From positions 23,816,001 through 23,880,000 of the forward strand of contig CP136893.1 of the NCBI GenBank assembly GCA_034359265.1: a stretch of 64,000 nt of DNA, in the 5' to 3' direction. A program made the translations under genes and the position numbers. The notes below the pieces were generated by a model. It was not told the DNA's origin and did no database searches. It was given only the letters and a program-made list of their open reading frames with translations. This document shows, piece by piece, positions 32,320 through 44,882 of this stretch. Origin of the DNA: Canna indica (taxonomy: Eukaryota > Streptophyta > Magnoliopsida > Zingiberales > Cannaceae). Within the stretch, counting starts at the first letter, position 1. Each line of letters starts with the position of its first letter.

Positions 32320-34871
32320 TGTAAGACCTAAGAAATTTTCCTAATATAAAAATCTATTTTGGTGTAGCGCGCCGGACCTAGGGATAGTCGAGTCGAGCCT
32401 CAGGATCGCCTCGGGTGAAAAGGTATGACTCGACTATTGATGCAGGGAATTTAATTGGGTGATTGACCTTCCTTTTATGCAATTATACCTTAAATCAAGT
32501 TTAAATTGACTCATGTTGTGGGTTGAGTCGGAACCCAAGTCGAGTTCGGGTTTTGTCGATTCTTGAGTAGGTGTCAAGTGAGTCAAGAGCCTATATGGAA
32601 GTCTAGATGAGGGATTAAAACCCCTCATCCTTGTGCGTGCGACTCATCTTGGAGTCGCACAAGGCAGCCTAGGGAAAGGGGGAGAAGAAGCAAGGAAAAG
32701 GGGGAACTTTGGGTCGATCCGGGATTTCGCGCCAAAGCCGGAAAATTTGAAGTCGTCGTCATCCCATCTTTCATTCTCCGCAATTGAAGTGAATGGTTGG
32801 ATTTGAAAAAAATTGGGGGAGGCGGGTAGTCGAACCCTTAGTGGTGATAGGATCGTGTTTTCTCGCGGTTTTTCGACTAATAGGGTTTCCGTAGATGTAT
32901 GTGCATGATTCTTGTATCAATCTTTACCGGATTGTTTTGTTTTCTCGTTGTTTTCTCAGATCTAGGGCTGCTGAATCATGGGGAAAGGGGAAAGGTCACG
33001 CTAAAATTTTCCCCAATCCCCTTGATGGAAGTAGAGCCCTTAGATGATCATAAATCTATCGATAGAGCATTCTACATCGTCGATTTCCCGTGTTAAAATG
33101 TTTGTCTTCCCTAGGACTCCTAGGTATGGCCGAATGAACCCTAAGCCTCATGAGAAGGGTTCGGCCAAGGGTAGGGGAAGGGGTAAATTAGTCCTTGTGA
33201 AAATAAGATATATCGGAGATGAAGAGTTAGGGTCGGAGTTAAAATCCTCTTTCCTTTCCTACCCTAAGGGCCATGGCCGAGCAAGGTTTCCTTTGCTCAA
33301 GGCTCGGCCAAGCCTAGGGAGGGGGAAAAGGTTGAGCTTTAGATGGAAACTTCCATAGAAAATGTTCAAACTATAGAGACATGATGATACTTAGAAAGAA
33401 CACTAACCATAGTAAGTAAATTGATTGATTTATGAGATTGTATGAATGCTAGCTTGATGACCATCCTTAGCTCATTAAATCTTTTAAATTGAAATGATGT
33501 AATAGTTTACCATGCTTAGTATTTTTTGCATTTTTGAATTCATTGCTACCTTGCCATGCTAGATCAATTGTTTCTTATTAAGCTTAATTCTCAAGGTAGT
33601 GTATAATTGTTATGCATTAATATTGTGGCTATATATAGAAGATACTGTAAAGTTTGCTTACTTTTCTTTAAATTACACTTGCTGTCCTAAAATGTTCAGG
33701 GGCGGAATTCCAAGGTCGGTACATGGAATTCCTCACCTAAGGTAGTGTATAATGTTAGATAACATGTAGGACGTTGCGAGACGTTCAGCATATATGGAAA
33801 CTTAGCTAGGAGGTGACATAACTTCTAGGACTTCTAGTAAACATTTTGGAAACCTAGAACTCTCTTAGGTGTACACATTTTGATAGGGCATCATTAATTT
33901 GTTGACCCTATAGCCCGGATTAGGGCCAGATACGGGCAATGGCCCGAAAGGTATGTAAGGAAACCCTAGGACATTGATTGTGTGATGTGCTTGAGATGGT
34001 CCGCCGAGAAGCGTGGAGGTCGGAAATGACCAATGCTTAGCTCGGCCAGTGTTTGGGTCTTGAGGTGCGCCAGCGGGCCCGCTAGGTGCCAGACCCAGTT
34101 GGGTGGGACTAGCTATCCTTACCCCAGACGGTGTCCGGAGACTAGTGGACCATCCTAGTCGAAGGCTTGGGATTGTTTGTTTACATCTCGATATGATGTG
34201 GCCGACGACCAATATGATTCTACCTTGTATGGTAGGACCGACTGTAGCCGAGATTTTTATTCCACAAGTAGGCCCAAAGGACGGATGCTGGAGGCTTGAT
34301 AGGCTGAGATGGCAGGTTTTCACATATTCGGTTCATACAGAATGACCCATGGGGTCAGTAGTCACATTAGTAGTAGCTTACCTCCATGTATATTAATTAT
34401 GTTGCCTTATATGATATGCATGAATAACTGAGGATTATGTGGAGGTTCGTTAGAACCACTCACTGAGTCCCAAGTGGACTCACAGTTTGTTCTTTGTTTT
34501 TGCAGAGCATGAGCAGTGACTTTGACCTGTCGACATGGTGCAGCTGGTGAGCGGGAGATGGTGCCATATATCGTAGCGGCGTCCATGAGTCATAGACCAG
34601 TGTTTAGTTGTTGTTTTTATTTTCTGCACTGACAATTGTATTTGGAAAAGAGTTGTAAAACTTGATACTTGAGACGTTCAGTTGTTCTGATGTTGGTTTT
34701 CTTATTTGGTTTGAAAATATAAAATTGTGAACTTTGAAAACTTTTAATAAAGTTGTGCTGAGATTTCTTTTATCGATACATTCTGTTTTTTCTTATGTCA
34801 ATGTAGATAATAGGTTGCAGGGCAAGATGTAGGCCCCGGTCGGTCACACTACCCTCAGTTGGGGTGTGACA
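32320..34871 (+). mobile_element. Solo LTR (2.55 kb)
   Basis: Starts TGTAAGACCTAAG, ends GGGGTGTGACA, and is flanked by the perfect duplication CCAAG (32315-32319 and 34872-34876). It interrupts the gag knuckle region of the Sirevirus, which continues on both sides. No coding domains. Confidence 0.9.
32789..34505 (+). other. Intron-like segment within the LTR
   Basis: A weaker donor (GAA|GTGAATGGTTGG) at 32789 and a strong acceptor (TTTGTTTTTGCAG|AGC) at 34505, 1717 nt apart, matching the pattern in the other long LTRs. Confidence 0.35.
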
Positions 34872-34876
34872 CCAAG

Positions 34877-35745
34877 TGTCCAGGCTTGTTGCATTGGAAG
34901 CACACGTGTCTATCTTTGCCCTTCTTCTCCTTGAGAGGCTTTCCCATTAGTTCCATCAACATCCTTCCAAGGTAAATCATCTCTTCGTGGTACTCGGATT
35001 CCTCAGTCTCCGATGATGATGATGAGGTCCTATCACTATATGATGATTTTAAGGTAATGTTCTTACACCTTTGGGGGCATCTTCCTTCCTTTTTGCCCTC
35101 ATATGGATCTCATGTGTCATGAGAGATCCAATGAGTTCGGTGAGCTTCATGGTGCCAAGATTCTTGGCCTCCATGATAGCAATCACCTTTGGCTCCTATG
35201 CTTTGGGAAGCGATCAAAGAAGCTTCCTCACTTTTTCTTCCTCTTGTATGTCCCTTCCAAGGTTAGTCAAAACATTCACAATATTTTGAAAGCGGGCATA
35301 CATTTCATCTATGGACTCATGAGCATGCATTTTAAAGAGTTCATAATCATGCATAAGCAAATTAATTTTAGACTCTTTAACTTGGGAAGTTCCCTCATGA
35401 ATAGTTTCTAAAACATGCAAAATTTCAAAAGCGGATCTACAACATGATATTCTTTTGAGTTCATTTATAGATAAATCACAATGTAATGCATTCATTGCTT
35501 TGGCATTAGAATTAAATAATTTGATCTCTTCTTGAGACCAATCACCCATGCTCTTGAAGGATAGTTTGTAATCTACATGGATAGTTCTCCAAGCATCTAA
35601 CCCTAGGGATTGCAAGAAAATACTCATCCTAATTTTCCAATAAGGCTAGTTGTTTCCATCACATAGAGGTGGTGCATGAGTTGAAGACTCTTGACCTAGT
35701 GTGATATTTGATGCCATAAGTGTAGGAAAGATGGTTAAACCTAAG
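34877..35745 (-). pseudogene. Sirevirus gag N-terminal part (broken)
   Basis: The minus-strand frame 35214-35627 (137 codons) contains LGLDAWRTIHVDYK, CCRSAFEILHVLETIHEG and MHAHESIDEMYARFQNIV, a UBN2-type gag core. The CCHC knuckle (CFQCNKPGH) follows at about 34880-34915 and is split from its continuation by the solo LTR 32320-34871. Confidence 0.8.
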
Positions 35746-36233
35746 CCTACTGTAATACCCACAAAAAATTAAAAATAATATTTTATGTGTATTGGTTTCA
35801 GTGTGTTGCGCGTGACGTGAGATGGTGCGTGCGGGATTGAGCATTAGGGCCTAGCTTGAGGTGAGACCCGGATACTTTAGAAATTTGCTAATTTTAAGTT
35901 ATGATTGTGTAAATTCTTTTGTGTTGTGAGTTTAAAGAGGGCTTCGAGTGGAGTTCGGCGGTTCAATCGGATCCGGACTCGGACTTGAATCGAGTAAGTA
36001 AGAGGCGGTTTAGTGAATAGCTTAAGTTGGGGGAAGTTTAGTCTTTTCGATAAGTTAAAAAAATACATAAGAATTGGGGTGCCGTACGGCTGCTATAGCC
36101 GCACGGAACCCGAGAGATAGAAGGGCGAGCGTGAGGCTCGAGGCGGAAAAGAAATTGTTGGAGTTCGCGAGGAATTCAAGGTTGGACACTGCAGAAAGCG
36201 AGGATCTCGTTCTCTTCAGATCATTCTTCTCCG

Positions 36234-37918
36234 GTGAGTGGTTGTTTCTCACAAATTTGAGATTTCTCCTCTCTCCATGGCCGCCCCTCACTTGAGAAGA
36301 ATTTGAAATTTTCATGCAAATTTTTTATTCCTTCTCCAATCGGGTTTGTGTAGTGTTCTATGTGTCAATTTCTCTCTTGGAATTTGAGATTACACACACA
36401 TAAAACCCTAACATTATAAATTGTCTTCCTTTGTGGCCACCTACTGTAAAGGAGGTCTTCTTGAAATTTTCTTCGTTTATAAGACTAATGGTATGACTTC
36501 TAGATTTAATTTCTCTTTAATTAGTTGAGTGTTAAAGGACATAGTTAATTGTGGAAATAAAGTCCTAAGCATGTGAATTCTTCTCCTATCATATCCAACC
36601 ATGATCATGAGATTATTATGCTGAAAGATCAAATTGCTGAGTATGATGCTGATTTGCTGAAATTGTAAGGGCTGGGATTATTACATGCTGAACTTTTGAA
36701 TGCTGAAATCATATAGCTTCTTTTATGCTGGAGTTGTTTGGTTAATGATGCTGAAATTTGTGTGTAATGCTGCTGAAATTACCTAGTTAATAATGCTGAA
36801 ATTACCTAGTTATGTGATGTTGTAAATGATTTATAAAGGTGCAAAAATTTCATTGAACGAAGGTACTGAAATCATTCCCTAAGTATGTTGAATATTGTAG
36901 TGCTAAGATAGAGTCTATCATGTGCTGAAATTTCATGCTGAGTGGTTGAAAAATTATAAACACATGGTGAGATTGATTCCGTCATAGTGTTGCAAGTCTA
37001 ATACGTAAAGTATCAATGTAACCTATCGATCTTCATGTAAACTATAGTTTAGAAACATAGGAAATACTTTGATAACCTAAAAAGTAGAGTACGAGTAGAA
37101 AATGGATACTTATAGTAGGTTAGAATTGTCATGTGCGTGTTAAGCGAGTTGGGTTACGGGCTCGATACGACGTTCCTAACTCGCTATAAATACTTGAAAT
37201 CAGTAATAAAATGGGCCTCATTGGGCCTTGTGGTGAGAATGGTGCATGAGATGATATTGGGTCGGACGGGCTGAGTGGTGCGCTACACGCACAATGTGAT
37301 TTTGGGCCGTATATTAAGCCGAGTTGTACGCCTAGCGTACGAGTGATCATGGGTCAGAGGGCCTTTCCCGACCAAGTTATGGTCATTGAAGCTAGAGGGT
37401 CTTCCTAGCTCAGTGAGCCCGAGTGACGTGGGTCAGAGGGCCTTTCCTGACCAAGTTATGGGCATTGAAGCTAGAAGGCCTTCCTAGCTCAGTGAGCCCG
37501 AGTGGCATGGGTCGGAGGGCCTTTCCTGACCGAGTTAATTATGGGCACTGAGGCTAGAGGGCCTTCCTAGCTCAGTGAGCCCGAGTGACATGGATCGGAG
37601 GGCCTTTCCCAACCAAGTTATGGGTATTGAGACTAGAGGGCCTTCCTATCCCAGTGAGCTCGAGTTGAGAGGTTTGTTGGGGGTGGTCGGCCTAGCGAGC
37701 ACCTCGTGAGTTGCAAGCGGATAACTGGAGGACTGCTCTAAATGGGTTGAGTCAGTCTGTGTAGTGTGCATAGTGCACGTGTTACTAAAGTAATATATAC
37801 CATGATTATATCAGTCATTTGAACACAAAGACAATTACTACATTAATTATTTATATGGTTTGGCTTGGTGATGATCGAGACGACCACTCACCATTCTCTT
37901 ATGTAAGTTGTTTTGCAG
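36234..37918 (+). other. Intron-like segment within the LTR
   Basis: Donor CCG|GTGAGTGGTTG at 36234 and acceptor GTTGTTTTGCAG|AGCG at 37918, 1685 nt apart. It encloses the minisatellite at 37350-37670. Confidence 0.5.
37350..37670. repeat. Minisatellite, about 80-bp unit, 4 copies
   Basis: Units contain GGGTCRGAGGGCCTTTCC and CTAGAGGGCCTTCCTAGCTC followed by AGTGAGCCCGAGTG. Confidence 0.8.
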
Positions 37919-38265
37919 AGCGTGATCATTGAGTTACGGCGCGGCTAGTGGCGGCGGACTCCGGTGGTGGTCTCGTGAAACCCGTTGGTGTAGTCGAGTT
38001 GAGTTGAATTTGAGTTTATTTAGAGACATATAGTTTGTTTGAGTCTTGTAGTTACTTGAACTTATGTAGTATTGATACTTGGGTAGGTAGCTTTAACTCA
38101 AATTGATACTAAGTAGCTACTTTGATGATTAAGATGTATGTTATGGCATCTTGACTTGGTTATATTCTATGGATAAATGTGTTTGTATGGTTTAGGCTTC
38201 GGAGTGTTTGTCCGCACTCTGGCCAGTTGCCTGACCCGGAATTGGGGCGTGACACCTACCACCTT

Positions 38266-38277
38266 GCTTTGATACCA
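38266..38277 (-). other. Primer-binding site of minus-strand Sirevirus
   Basis: Minus-strand TGGTATCAAAGC, two nucleotides inside the upper (5') LTR. Initiator tRNA-Met type. Confidence 0.8.
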
Positions 38278-38279
38278 AA

Positions 38280-38923
38280 TGTTGGGTGAATGTCCACACT
38301 AGAAAGGGGGGTTGAATTGTGTGTATGTACTTTTACATTTAATTGAATTCTTTTCGATTTTATTCAACTCAACTACCTGATTCAAGCTTCTTGATTCTTA
38401 GTATGACTAGATGCAATTACAATTAAATCGAGCATAAGTAAGAATTAAATAGAGCAATCAAGATAGCAATGCAAACACTAAATATATAGTGGTTCGACCA
38501 AATCCGCCTACTCCACTACCTTGGCTCCTCACCAAGGATTTCTAACCTTAACACTTTATAGGCTGATGGTCGATCGGCCATCGATCGACAACCTGAAAAT
38601 AGCCCGATTTGCTGGTTTTTCTCCACGATGTTCGTTTCCGATTTTCATTTTTGGGTTTTGACTTCGAACATATTGCAAAAAGGTTGGCTTAATGCCTTAG
38701 AAGGATTTTACAATTATTTCAAGGTTCTAGACCTAACTTCCAACTCGATTGCCTCTGAAGCCGTCGATACTTGAATTTCTGTGATTCTTCTGTGATTTTC
38801 CTATGAACTTCGCACGCGTATCGATCGATCAACTTGAGATCAAACCTTTGATAAACTCATTAGGATAAGTTTGCTATCATCAAAATCAAGATGGTGAGTA
38901 TGGTTGAAAACCTTAGGCCAACA
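38280..38923 (-). mobile_element. Sirevirus 5' LTR (internally deleted)
   Basis: 644 bp, TGTTGGCC...ACCCAACA in minus orientation. It lacks about 550 bp present in its partner, with the joint near CTTTATAG|GCTGATGG. Confidence 0.82.
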
Positions 38924-38928
38924 GCCAT

Positions 38929-40520
38929 CTTTAGCACTTGCCTAAGGACCTCCGCCATATAAGGAGCCACTATCCTGTCCTCATGACACCCTCAGAATCC
39001 ACTCCGTAACCATCATCAGCGTCACCCCTCCTGACCAGATCCTTGATCATCAAGCAAAAAGCATACTCAGCTCGTGCCACCCGCAACATGTCCACTAACG
39101 TGGACTGCACTCACAAGTGCGCCACCAAAACTCCGGAGTCCAACACAGATAGAACTGCCCCGCCGTCCAAACACCCGGCATGCTCTCACGCTAGTGGCCT
39201 CCTCCTCACCGCCATATGAGCCAAACTACCCATGGACTTCCTGCTCAAAGCATCTGCCACCACATTTGCTTTCCCAGGATAGTACAAGATCGTGCAGTCA
39301 TAATCCTTCAGGAGCTCAAGCCATCTCCTATGTCTGAGGTCTAATTCCTTCTGGGTGAGAAAGTACTAGAGGCTCTTGTGGTCAGCGTAGATCTCATAGG
39401 CCTCACCATACAGATAATGGCGCCACAGCTTCAGGGCAAAAAATAACTGCCGCCAGCTCCAAGTCATGTATCAGGTAGTTCCTCTCATGGTTCTTCAACT
39501 GGTCGGACGCATAATCTATCACCCTACTGAACTGCATCAAAACACATCCCAAGACAACCCGAGAGGCATCGCAGTAGACACACTAACCCTCCCGAACCCA
39601 AGGGTAAAGCTAAAACTAGTGCTAACATCAAGCATTCCTTAAGCGTCTGAAAGCTCTTCTCACACTTGTCGTCTCAAACAAACATAATTTTCTTTTGAGT
39701 CAGACAGGTCAAGGGTGCCGCAATTCTGGAAAAGTTTTTCACAAACTTCCTGTAATAGCGAACCAGCCCCAAGAAACTACGAATCTCCATCATACTGGTT
39801 GGTCTTTCCTAGTTATGAACTGCCTCTACCTTCGTAGGATCCACAACCCTTCTCTCGACACCACATGACCTAGAAACACCACGCTCTCCAGCCAAAACTC
39901 TCACTTGGAGAACTTGGCAAACAAATGCCTCTTGAGAGTCTCTAGAACCATCCTCAGGTGCTCAGAGTGCTCGCCCCTGCTCCTGGAGTAAAGGTAAATA
40001 TCATCAATGAAGACGATCATGAATCTATCCAGATACACCTTGAACACTCAGTTCATCAGGTCCATAAAAGCTGTTGGTGCATTCGTCAGCCCGAAGGACA
40101 TGACCAGGAACTCTAAATGGCCATATCTCGTCCTAAAGGCTGTCTTGGGCACATCATGGTCCCGAATTCTCAACATTTGATATCCGAACATCAGGTCAAT
40201 CTTGGAGAATCACCGCGCTCCCTAAAGTTGATCAAACAGGTCATTAATCCTAGGCAGTGGATAACGATTCCTAACCGTCACCTTATTAAGTTGTAGATAA
40301 TCAATGCACATGCGCATAGACCCGCCTTTCTTCTTCACGAAGAGTACTAGAGAGCCCCACAGAGAAACACTCAAGCAGATAAAGCCCAGCTCCAACAGTT
40401 CTTGTAACTACGACTTTAATTTTCTCAGCTCATCCGGTGCCATCCGATAAGGGGGAATGAAAATCGGCTTCACCTCTGGCTGCAAGACAATGCAAAATTC
40501 AATCTCTCTTTCTAGCAGCA
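38929..40520 (-). pseudogene. Gypsy reverse transcriptase and RNase H (broken)
   Basis: Minus-strand translation in pieces gives RT motifs ([36 protein letters not shown], and [14 protein letters not shown] with the catalytic IDD near 39990-40030), then RNase H ([37 protein letters not shown] near 39200-39370). Stops and frameshifts are frequent. The integrase continues at 21233, on the other side of the Sirevirus. Confidence 0.85.
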
Positions 40521-40523
40521 ACA

Positions 40524-41105
40524 CTAGAAGCTCCTCAAGAAAAACATCAGGGAATTCGCAACCACCAGAGTCCCCTCAACATTACTAGCTGCTCCCTTAT
40601 CCTCCTCTGCCACAGACACAAAGGCTAGGAAGGATTGACAACCGCCCAGAAGTAACTTGCGAGCCTTCAAAGCTGAAATGAAATCAATAGAGTCTCTACT
40701 CCCGTCTCCCTGGAAGGTAAACTGTGGTAGCCCGTGCTTACTGAAGGTAACAATCTTTGCCCTATAGTCCACCGATGCATAATGGTCTGCTAACCAATCA
40801 ATCCCAAGGAGCACATCTAGGTCTAGCATCGACAAAAGCATCAACTTGGCCACCAACACGTGCCCACAAATGGAGACCTCATAGTCTCGAAAGGCTGCGT
40901 TTGCCAAAATAGCATCACCCGTAGGCGTTGACAGTACAAAAGGTGTATCAAGCAGGCAAGGTTTCCCATTCAACTTTGATGCAAACATAACATATACAAA
41001 AGAGTGTGTAGCACCCAGATCAAACAATGCGAATGATGTGGAAGAACCAACAATAAGAGTACCTGTCACCACTGCCTTCGATGCCTCAACGTCGTCTCGA
41101 TTCAT
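40524..41105 (-). pseudogene. Gypsy aspartic protease
   Basis: A 193-codon open frame, the longest intact piece of this polyprotein. It has FALFDLGATHSFV around residues 26-38, where the active-site triplet is DLG and not DSG/DTG, and LLGIDWLADHYASVDY downstream, as in retropepsins of Tekay/Del elements. The altered triplet suggests loss of activity. Confidence 0.85.
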
Positions 41106-41109
41106 GGCA

Positions 41110-42245
41110 TAAACTCGTGCAGAAGATCTCTCAGAACCATTGGTCTGCTATCCTCTACCCTATGCCTGACTCCTCTGGGCTACAGAACCAACTGATAGTA
41201 GTGCTTTTCCTCTAGACTACTCTGACCTTTGATCACCCCTAGCTGGGCAGCCCTTCTTAAAGTGTCTTACCTGTCCACACCCGAAGCACGCGTCTGTACG
41301 ACCAAAGCAAGCTCCCCAGTGCCTCCTGCTACAATGACCACACTACGGCATCTTAGTCTTATGCTGCGCACTTTCCGACTCTACCTGCCGAGACACTCCC
41401 GGCCCTCTTGTAGTCGAGTAAACTCCATCTCGTAGTCTTGCATCGTCATACAGCCAGTTTGACACGAACACTCCTAGGCATATACTGCTCCACAATGGCG
41501 ATCTTGAACTCCTCCCAGGTAGGGGGTGGCGCACCTACCCCCCTACGGTCTCTCCAAGTATGAAGCCACTCCTTGGTTGGCCCTCTCAGCTGTAATCTGA
41601 CCATCTGAGCAGTTACCTCAAAAGAGTACCCAAGTTCTGCACAAAGCTCATAGCAGTCGCCTAGGAAGCTAGTGACCTCCAGCTACTAATATGTACTAGT
41701 GAACTCTAGCGGCCTCGGTCTGACGAAATCCATGTACATATATAGCTGCCTCGTGGACAGCATCACGATAATCCACTGCTCTGACTGCAGGTGCAATAGA
41801 TTCGGACACCTCCGGTACCGCCGGTGCTAGCTGTAGCTGCCGTTGCCTCAACTCTTGCTCCCTATAGAGTGCCTCAGTCAACTCGGTCACTTGGGCCTCT
41901 AGTTGTGCAACCCTGGGATCTTATCCCACATTTTCCAGCACTGGTTGTTCCCTACCATGGCCCCGATCGCTGCCTCAGCCCCATCCCCGACTTTGGCCTC
42001 GGCCCTGTCGTTCCGTGGAGTTACTGCCATTGCCACTCATCGCAGCATTAAAAGCCTCCACCACACTAGCATTAGGAGAAAAACATAATCACGATTAAGT
42101 AATTTATTCAACAACTTAAATAACTAACCACCCATGTCGTGATGGTGTGCAAACTCGGCCACCCGATCATGTAACTCAACCACACCGTATACCGACATGC
42201 TAGCTATTCCTCATACGGTACCTATACTCTGAGTTGTAGTCAGGA
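41110..42245 (-). pseudogene. Gypsy gag (broken)
   Basis: The minus strand encodes a Gln/Leu-rich N-terminal part (frame 41696-41890), the gag core motif WEEFKIAIVEQYMP near 41470-41520 and a CCHC knuckle CFGCGQVRHFKKGC at about 41248-41290. Stops interrupt it. It lies directly downstream of the primer-binding site. Confidence 0.82.
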
Positions 42246-42254
42246 CCTAACCAT

Positions 42255-42266
42255 GCTCTAATACCA
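42255..42266 (-). other. Gypsy primer-binding site
   Basis: Minus-strand TGGTATTAGAGC, 3 nt from the 5' LTR. Matches the initiator tRNA-Met complement except one base. Confidence 0.85.
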
Positions 42267-42593
42267 CTTTGTCATGCCCCGATCTACAGGGTCGCGTGAC
42301 CGGCAAGGATACGTGGTTGTACCCTGAAGCCTACCATGTGCATACTCAAACCATGCAGATATAATCAAACAAACTGAATCAAAATGCTACTGATCCACTA
42401 TGAATGAAATAAAGAAAGTTCAAAGTTGAACTATAGACTTCAAAGGTTCAAAATGTAAGACTACAACTCCAATGCATGAATTAAATGACACTCTACACAA
42501 CTACGACTCAATCTGGCCTATTACGAGATCTACGGTGCGAGGTTGCTCCCTCCAGTCGCGTCATGCCAACATAGTCGTACCTCACTAGTCAGG

Positions 42594-44068
42594 CTATGCA
42601 AAACAACATAAATAAAATCTTGAGTCCATGAGAAACTCAGTGAGTGACTCAACCGAACCTCCACTTAATTCCCAAGCAATTAAGATAAGCATATAAAATC
42701 CCAACAATTTCTAAGCTTAAAGTGGACTCAAATAATCATCCAATATAAGTTCATAAGTACAGGGAATCACTGTAGCCACTTAGCCCAATCTGGCCTAAAT
42801 TAAATAATAACAATAACAAGAATATACGAGTCGATCACCAACATCTAAACATGGGGATCCGCCCACCCGGGCCCTTCGAACTAGAATGGTCTACTAGTTT
42901 TCGGCGCCCAACCTGCTTGGGAATATCTCATCCAACCTAGATCCACTCAGGTCTAATGTCAGCGTGGCTCACTGACACAATCTCAAGACCCTTGCCACCC
43001 GGGTCTAACATCAGCGTAGCTCACTGATGCGATCTCAAGACCCGTCGACAACCATTCGTTGAGTCGGGCAATAGCTGTACCAGCTAAAGACGCTTCTCAG
43101 TCCAACTATCTCAAACACAATGCAAGTAATCTCATTACACAGTGCACATAAATATTCCACATATTTATCATCATCAACCTTTGGTATGCCCCCAACCCGG
43201 CCCTCCCTTGGGCATTAACATCTCATTTCACACTTTCTCACACACATGAGAAGTTATAATGTAATATATACTACTTCTGCACATACTAGATTATTTCACC
43301 ACAAAAAAATCATTCCTATCATGAAAATATAAACTTCAACCTATGACAAGTATTTCCAGCCTATACATGACACTTATAGCATATATTTGATAAATACAAC
43401 ATATATGTGATAAATACAACATATATTTGATAATTCAACATACTATAATTATTTTCAGCAATTACAAATAATTCAAACACTTTAAAATAAATTCAGCATG
43501 ATTACCAAAAATTCTAGTATGTATTTATATACTATTTCAGCATGTATAAATCCCAAAACAACATGTATAAATATCTAAACAACATGTATACATCTCAAAA
43601 CAGCATGTATAAATCCCATTTCAGCACACTATAAAATACACGAGAAATTCTAGCATATGAAGATAAAATCCTTGCCTAAGTATACAATTTCAGATTCATG
43701 CGTATCTATAACAAAAATAAATTCTATCACATAACTTCACATCGCAACAAATGCAGTCTTACTAAATCATGATTTCTACAAAAAGTCGAGCCTCGAGCTT
43801 CCCCACCCTTGGTCGACCCTAAGGACTTAGAAAAGTTCTAGGGTAGTAGGCCTTTGGCCCTACCCAAATTTTACATAATTGGCCGGCCCTAATACATCAA
43901 GAAACCAAGCATCCACCAAGGAAATATGAAATCCTTCTTGCCGTAAAATCTACACATCAAAAACACACCGAAATAGAAAGAAAATCACAAGAAAAATCTT
44001 GGTTTCTCATCTCCATACATGGTTCGGCCATAGGGCCTAACCCTACACAACAAGGTTCAACCACTCAC
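42594..44068 (-). other. Intron-like segment within Gypsy LTR
   Basis: Minus-strand donor GAG|GTGAGTGGTTG at 44068 and acceptor TTGTTTTGCATAG|CC at 42594, 1475 nt apart, in the same relative place as in the solo LTRs. Confidence 0.4.
42940..43070. repeat. Minisatellite in Gypsy 5' LTR
   Basis: Two units of about 60 bp with GGTCTAAYRTCAGCGTRGC and GATCTCAAGACCC blocks. Confidence 0.6.
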
Positions 44069-44608
44069 CTCTTTAGGAAGAGAATGGAGAAGACTGTGTG
44101 GATCCGATATCCAACGACGGCAAGAATCTCCGGCCAAAAGTGGCGCCGTCCCTTTCTTCCCCCTTGCTGCCTCGATGTGATCGAGGGCGACTCTACCCGA
44201 GTCGTACGGTCGGCTGGGGTAGCATTATATTTTTATTTATTTATTAACTAAATTACCCCTCCTAACTTAAGTTAACCCAAAAGGCTCATATCACATCTAA
44301 ATCGAGTTTCGGTTGAACCCTCGGACTCGACTCGAGCCTGACATGAACTTCAACAACAAAATGATTCAAGGATTAACAATTTTTATACTATGTTCAGTCG
44401 TACCATAATTTGCGCCTTCGAGCGATTTGTTCGGCCCGTTTTGGCGCGCCTCAGTATCAACACGCTAAAATAAAGATAAAATTCCATTAGAAATTTCGGG
44501 TATTACACCTAAAAAAACAAAAAATACAAACATCTAATAAACACTACAATCACTAATTTTGTTTTGCATGATTTTAATTAATTTCTTTTACAAGCATCTA
44601 ATATTTAA

Positions 44609-44680
44609 AGGTCCTACCGAGAGTCAAAACCAAGTCGTTGGATTCAAAGTCCACAATTCTAACCATTGCACCATAGAATC
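44609..44680 (-). pseudogene. tRNA-Gln(UUG)-like copy
   Basis: 72 nt, UUG loop kept, anticodon stem mutated (plus-strand AGTCCACAATTC). Confidence 0.65.
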
Positions 44681-44882
44681 AATGGTGATTTAGTTAGAAT
44701 TAATTAAGATAAAACTTCCACTAAATAAACATACTTATATTTTATTTCGAATATGTTTGATCACGAATAGGAAAGTGTAAAAATACAAACATCTAATAAA
44801 CACTGCAATAAATAAATTTTTTTGCATGATTTTAGTCAAATAAAGATTTAATTAATTTCTTTTACAAGCATCTAAAATTTAA

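Larger units (their letters stand above)
35751..38254 (+). mobile_element. Solo LTR (2.5 kb)
   Basis: Starts TGTAATACCCAC, ends GGGGCGTGACA, and is flanked by the perfect duplication CCTAC (35746-35750 and 38255-38259). Same general family as the LTR at 58771-61301 (shared GTTGCGYGTGACG near the start, GCAGAGCGTGA near the end). No coding domains. Confidence 0.92.
21239..38923 (-). mobile_element. Ty1/Copia Sirevirus-like element, internally deleted, nested
   Basis: Flanked by the perfect duplication GCCAT (21234-21238 and 38924-38928). LTR ends are TGTTGG...CCAACA. The primer-binding site lies next to the upper LTR, and the polypurine tract AAAAATAGGGAGATT next to the lower one. Only gag and its coiled-coil extension remain inside; no integrase or RT is found. 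It contains one Sirevirus in its lower LTR and two solo LTRs internally. Confidence 0.88.
10955..44507 (-). mobile_element. Ty3/Gypsy retrotransposon (Tekay-like), heavily nested
   Basis: A full-length element on the minus strand, flanked by the perfect 5-bp duplication CCTAA (10950-10954 and 44508-44512). The 5' LTR is 42270-44507 and the 3' LTR lies within 10955-20143. The primer-binding site and polypurine tract sit exactly inside the LTRs. The domain order gag, protease, RT, RNase H, integrase and a chromodomain-like tail is that of Ty3/Gypsy. It spans 33.5 kb only because it contains a large LTR with nested TRIM/solo LTR in its 3' LTR and a Sirevirus nest in its integrase region. Its own sequence is about 9 kb. 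The coding region has many stops and frameshifts and is inactive. Confidence 0.9.
42270..44507 (-). mobile_element. Gypsy 5' LTR
   Basis: 2238 bp, TGTAATACCC...GGGGCATGACA in minus orientation, uninterrupted. The outer flank CCTAA (44508-44512) matches the other end of the element. Confidence 0.9.
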
